64,000 nt of DNA from Fidelibacterota bacterium. Lineage in GTDB: Bacteria; Fidelibacterota; Marinisomatia; SCGC-AAA003-L08; JACNLC01. Every line of letters starts with the position of its first letter. Position 1 is the stretch's first letter. Below, in pieces: positions 61,611-64,000 of the stretch. Where the stretch lies: assembly GCA_024277615.1 (NCBI GenBank), contig JAJRUW010000031.1, forward strand, positions 18,236 through 82,235, in the 5' to 3' direction. The notes beneath the pieces are model-generated. The model did no database searches. It was not told the origin of the DNA and was given only the letters and a program-made list of their open reading frames with translations. The position numbers and the translations under genes are program-made.

Positions 61611-64000
61611 TTACCTCGCCAGTTTCAAATCACACTCCCTGGCTGCATATTCCAGTTCCCTGGATGCAACTGAAACCGCCGTTGCCCCGATATTAGCCGA
61701 TGCGCCCTTAAGTGTGTGAGCAATTTTTCTTGTTTCATCAGCTTCCTGTTTTTCTATGGCGAGTTCAATTGACTTCATCTGTTCCGGTGTTTCCGCCAGA
61801 AACAAAGTTATCATTTCCTCTAAAAATTCTTCGTCTCCCCCGAGTCGTTCCAGTAAACCGGCACGATCAAAGACCGAATTGCCAGTATCCTTTTCCAAGG
61901 CTTCAGGTTTAACGGCTGGTTTTTTTAATACACTCCATTTTTGTAGTGTTAGCTTGAGTTTTTCCGGATCAATGGGTTTGGCAATATAATCATTCATTCC
62001 GGCCTGAAGGCATTTTTCACGATCACCTTTCATCGCATTTGCTGTCATGGCAATAATGGGAATCCGGGGATTTAATGCGTTGGATGTCTCGGACCTGATC
62101 TGCCGCGTTGCCGATAAACCGTCGAGTTCAGGCATTTGGACGTCCATCAGAACGAGATCGAACTGCTCAGCTGCCAACATGCTGACGGCTTCGACCCCAT
62201 TTTCTGCAATCTTCGTTTGAAAACCCATATTCCCAAGAATTTTTACAGCAACTTTCTGGTTGATCAGATTGTCCTCGGCCAGTAATATCTTAAGAGATGT
62301 TTCAGGGGTAACAACATTGTCCTTGCCGCCCGGTTTTTGAGTCTGCTCATGCCCATCTGCCGATCTGCCGTCATGTATCACTTTTAACAAAGTGTTGTAC
62401 AGATGTGATTGTCGGACAGGTTTTGAAAGGTATTCTGCAAACCCGTTCTTTTTCAACCGGCCCGCATTTTCCTGATTTCCCGATGATGACATCATTATGA
62501 GTTTTGTACCGCTGATCTGTGGGTCTGCCTTGATCATCTTGCAGAGCATTTCTCCATCAATATCGGGCATCAACATATCCAGAATAGCAATTTCAAAAGG
62601 ATGTCCCTGTTCTGCGGCTTGATGCAATCTGTGTAAGGCAACTTTGGCACTCTCCACTTCTTCGTGAATATAGCCCCACGAGTTCAGCATTCCCTGTAAT
62701 ACACGCCGGTTGGTTTTATTATCGTCAACTGACAGAATAGGGACATTTACCAAATTCATATCCGAACAATCAGAGAACTCATCTATTTCAATTTGATCCT
62801 CAGTTTGCTGTGCCAGTTCCACTGTAAACCAGAATGACGAACCTGCTCCCGGCCGGCTCTCCACTCCGATAGTACCATGCATCATTTCAACAAGACGTTT
62901 TGAAATTGTCAATCCTAATCCCGTACCGCCGAACTTGCGGGTTGTAGAACCGTCCGCCTGCGTAAATGCATCAAACAGATTCTGTAAATTATCTGCATGG
63001 ATGCCGATTCCCGTATCTCTGACCTCAAATCTCAGTTTTACATCCCCATCCTCCGTCTGCCCGAGATATGACACAATCAGTGAAACCTCTCCCTTATCCG
63101 TGAACTTAATTGCATTACTGACTAAATTCGTAATAATCTGTCGAAGACGACCTGGATCGCCGATCAGATTCAAAGGCACATCCTGCTCAATAAGATTATT
63201 TAACTCAAGCCCCTTTTCTTCCGCCGCATACACATGGAGTTCGATGACTTCTTCGAGGGTTGTGCGTAAATTGAATTGAATCTCCTCAAACTGAAGCTTA
63301 CCGGCCTCAATTTTTGAAAAATCAAGTACATCATTAATTATCGAAAGTAATGAATTGGCGCTATTCATTGCCAACTGGGCCAACTCTTTTTGTTCAGCGT
63401 CAAGATCCGTCTGCAGGAGCAGGTTCGTCATACCAATGACACCGTTCATGGGAGTTCTGATCTCATGACTCATGTTAGCGAGAAATTCACTTTTTGTCTT
63501 ATCCGCTGCTTCGGCTTTTTCTTTTTCAACGGCAAGCTGTTTGAGCAACTCGTTGAGACGGGCAATATTTTTTTCCTGGTCATCTCTCGACTTTTGCAGC
63601 TCTTCCGTGTAACGTTTAAGTTTTTCTGCCGCCTTTATTTTTTCGGTAACATCTCTCAGGGCACCCGTGATATTGACCACTTCACCATTCTTATCCTTTA
63701 CCGGCGACTCGTCCACTTCAACATAAATGATGGAACCATCCTTTTTTCTGGATTGAATAGTAAAATTTTTCTGTTTTTTCCCGGTTTTGATTGCTTTTTC
63801 TGTCAGCTGAAGTTCTCTTCTGTTTTGTGGATTTTTTGTGACCAGAGATGTCCATTGTGTCAGCATTTCATTCGGCTCGTAGCCAAACATTTTACGTGTT
63901 TGATGGCTGATATATTCCATTTTGTGGTTGACGTCATGGATATAAAAAACATCATTGCTGTGATCAATAATGCTTCTAAGCCGCTGCTCACTTTTTTCCA
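61611..64000 (-). CDS. Hybrid sensor kinase (partial; runs off the right edge)
   Basis: At least 796 residues; the first in-frame ATG (63920) is internal because the open frame and a PAS domain pattern continue to the window edge (EQRLRSIIDHSNDVFYIHDV). Visible domains: PAS, DHp with HEIRTPM, HATPase_c (NAIKFTDKGEV, GTGLGLTISK), two receivers (AILDMLMPDIDG and [12 protein letters not shown]) and a C-terminal HPt ([12 protein letters not shown]). It resembles the 1364-residue hybrid kinase downstream in its C-terminal half, so the two are paralogues. It precedes the H-NOX gene by 85 bases and is the best candidate for the H-NOX-regulated kinase (HnoK). Confidence 0.93.
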   Translation of the reverse strand, partial: EKSEQRLRSIIDHSNDVFYIHDVNHKMEYISHQTRKMFGYEPNEMLTQWTSLVTKNPQNRRELQLTEKAIKTGKKQKNFTIQSRKKDGSIIYVEVDESPVKDKNGEVVNITGALRDVTEKIKAAEKLKRYTEELQKSRDDQEKNIARLNELLKQLAVEKEKAEAADKTKSEFLANMSHEIRTPMNGVIGMTNLLLQTDLDAEQKELAQLAMNSANSLLSIINDVLDFSKIEAGKLQFEEIQFNLRTTLEEVIELHVYAAEEKGLELNNLIEQDVPLNLIGDPGRLRQIITNLVSNAIKFTDKGEVSLIVSYLGQTEDGDVKLRFEVRDTGIGIHADNLQNLFDAFTQADGSTTRKFGGTGLGLTISKRLVEMMHGTIGVESRPGAGSSFWFTVELAQQTEDQIEIDEFSDCSDMNLVNVPILSVDDNKTNRRVLQGMLNSWGYIHEEVESAKVALHRLHQAAEQGHPFEIAILDMLMPDIDGEMLCKMIKADPQISGTKLIMMSSSGNQENAGRLKKNGFAEYLSKPVRQSHLYNTLLKVIHDGRSADGHEQTQKPGGKDNVVTPETSLKILLAEDNLINQKVAVKILGNMGFQTKIAENGVEAVSMLAAEQFDLVLMDVQMPELDGLSATRQIRSETSNALNPRIPIIAMTANAMKGDREKCLQAGMNDYIAKPIDPEKLKLTLQKWSVLKKPAVKPEALEKDTGNSVFDRAGLLERLGGDEEFLEEMITLFLAETPEQMKSIELAIEKQEADETRKIAHTLKGASANIGATAVSVASRELEYAARECDLKLAR

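Overview
The window is a dense, almost uninterrupted flagellar, motility and chemotaxis gene block (43 kb or so of structural, regulatory and chemotaxis genes) followed by a block of two-component signalling genes. Nearly everything is on the minus strand; only two sensor kinases (47586-52115) read on the plus strand. The organism is a motile bacterium of moderate GC content. The gene set (FlhF/FlhG, FliA, a FliY-like FliN, MotE, CheZ, CheB/CheR, FapA/DUF342, HDOD protein, a sigma-54 activator of the NtrC/FlgR type) and gene order flgB-flgC-fliE-F-G-H-I-J-motE-fliK-flgD-(TIGR02530)-flgE-motAB-fliLMNOPQR-flhBAFG-fliA do not match Enterobacteria, Bacteroidetes or Firmicutes exactly. I infer a deep-branching, Gram-negative-type lineage, perhaps of the FCB superphylum (Calditrichota, KSB1 or similar); this placement is a guess from gene content. 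No tRNA, rRNA, CRISPR array, insertion sequence or phage gene was seen.

Layout, read in the direction of transcription (right to left). 64000-55812: a hybrid kinase cut by the window edge, a stand-alone H-NOX nitric-oxide sensor, a response regulator with a four-cysteine tail, a 1364-residue hybrid kinase and a small response regulator. 55506-47586: two paralogous kinase/regulator pairs in tail-to-tail orientation whose stop codons abut with no gap (TGA|TCA at 52113-52118). 47585-46626: a 960-base gap. 46625-30908: chemotaxis genes (cheW, MCP with a haem-c motif, Cys-rich membrane protein, cheW, excisionase-like DNA-binding protein, cheR-like, HEAT-repeat protein, HDOD, cheR, cheY-like, cheA with two HPt domains, cheB, cheY, cheZ, small protein, fapA, two regulators). 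30774-29425: the NtrC-type activator. 29096-15148: basal body, export ATPase, hook and stator genes. 14673-3380: fliL to fliA with small unknown genes. 3333-54: a membrane protein, a small OB-like protein and two sensor kinase-type proteins.

The most interesting structure I found is regulatory. Three intergenic regions, in front of flgB, fliL and the first cheW, each carry a sigma-54-like -24/-12 element on the minus strand and, 130-330 bases upstream of it, the same palindrome GGAAA(A/T)ATTTTCC with a weaker second palindrome centred exactly 22 bases further. The NtrC-type activator lies directly upstream of flgB. I infer that these are its enhancer sites and that they tie the basal body, the C-ring/export operon and the chemotaxis operon into one regulon; FliA (sigma-28) would then act on late genes outside the window.

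Other points of note: a CxxCH haem motif in the periplasmic part of the chemoreceptor, an H-NOX protein with all ligating residues but without the oxygen-stabilising Tyr, FlhB with NPTY in place of NPTH, a GSFTNA variant of the GAFTGA loop, a response regulator ending in a degenerate GGDEF domain, a kinase with an acceptor-less receiver, and a GAF-HisKA protein without an ATPase domain. Many genes overlap by 1-20 bases, and several start at TTG or GTG.
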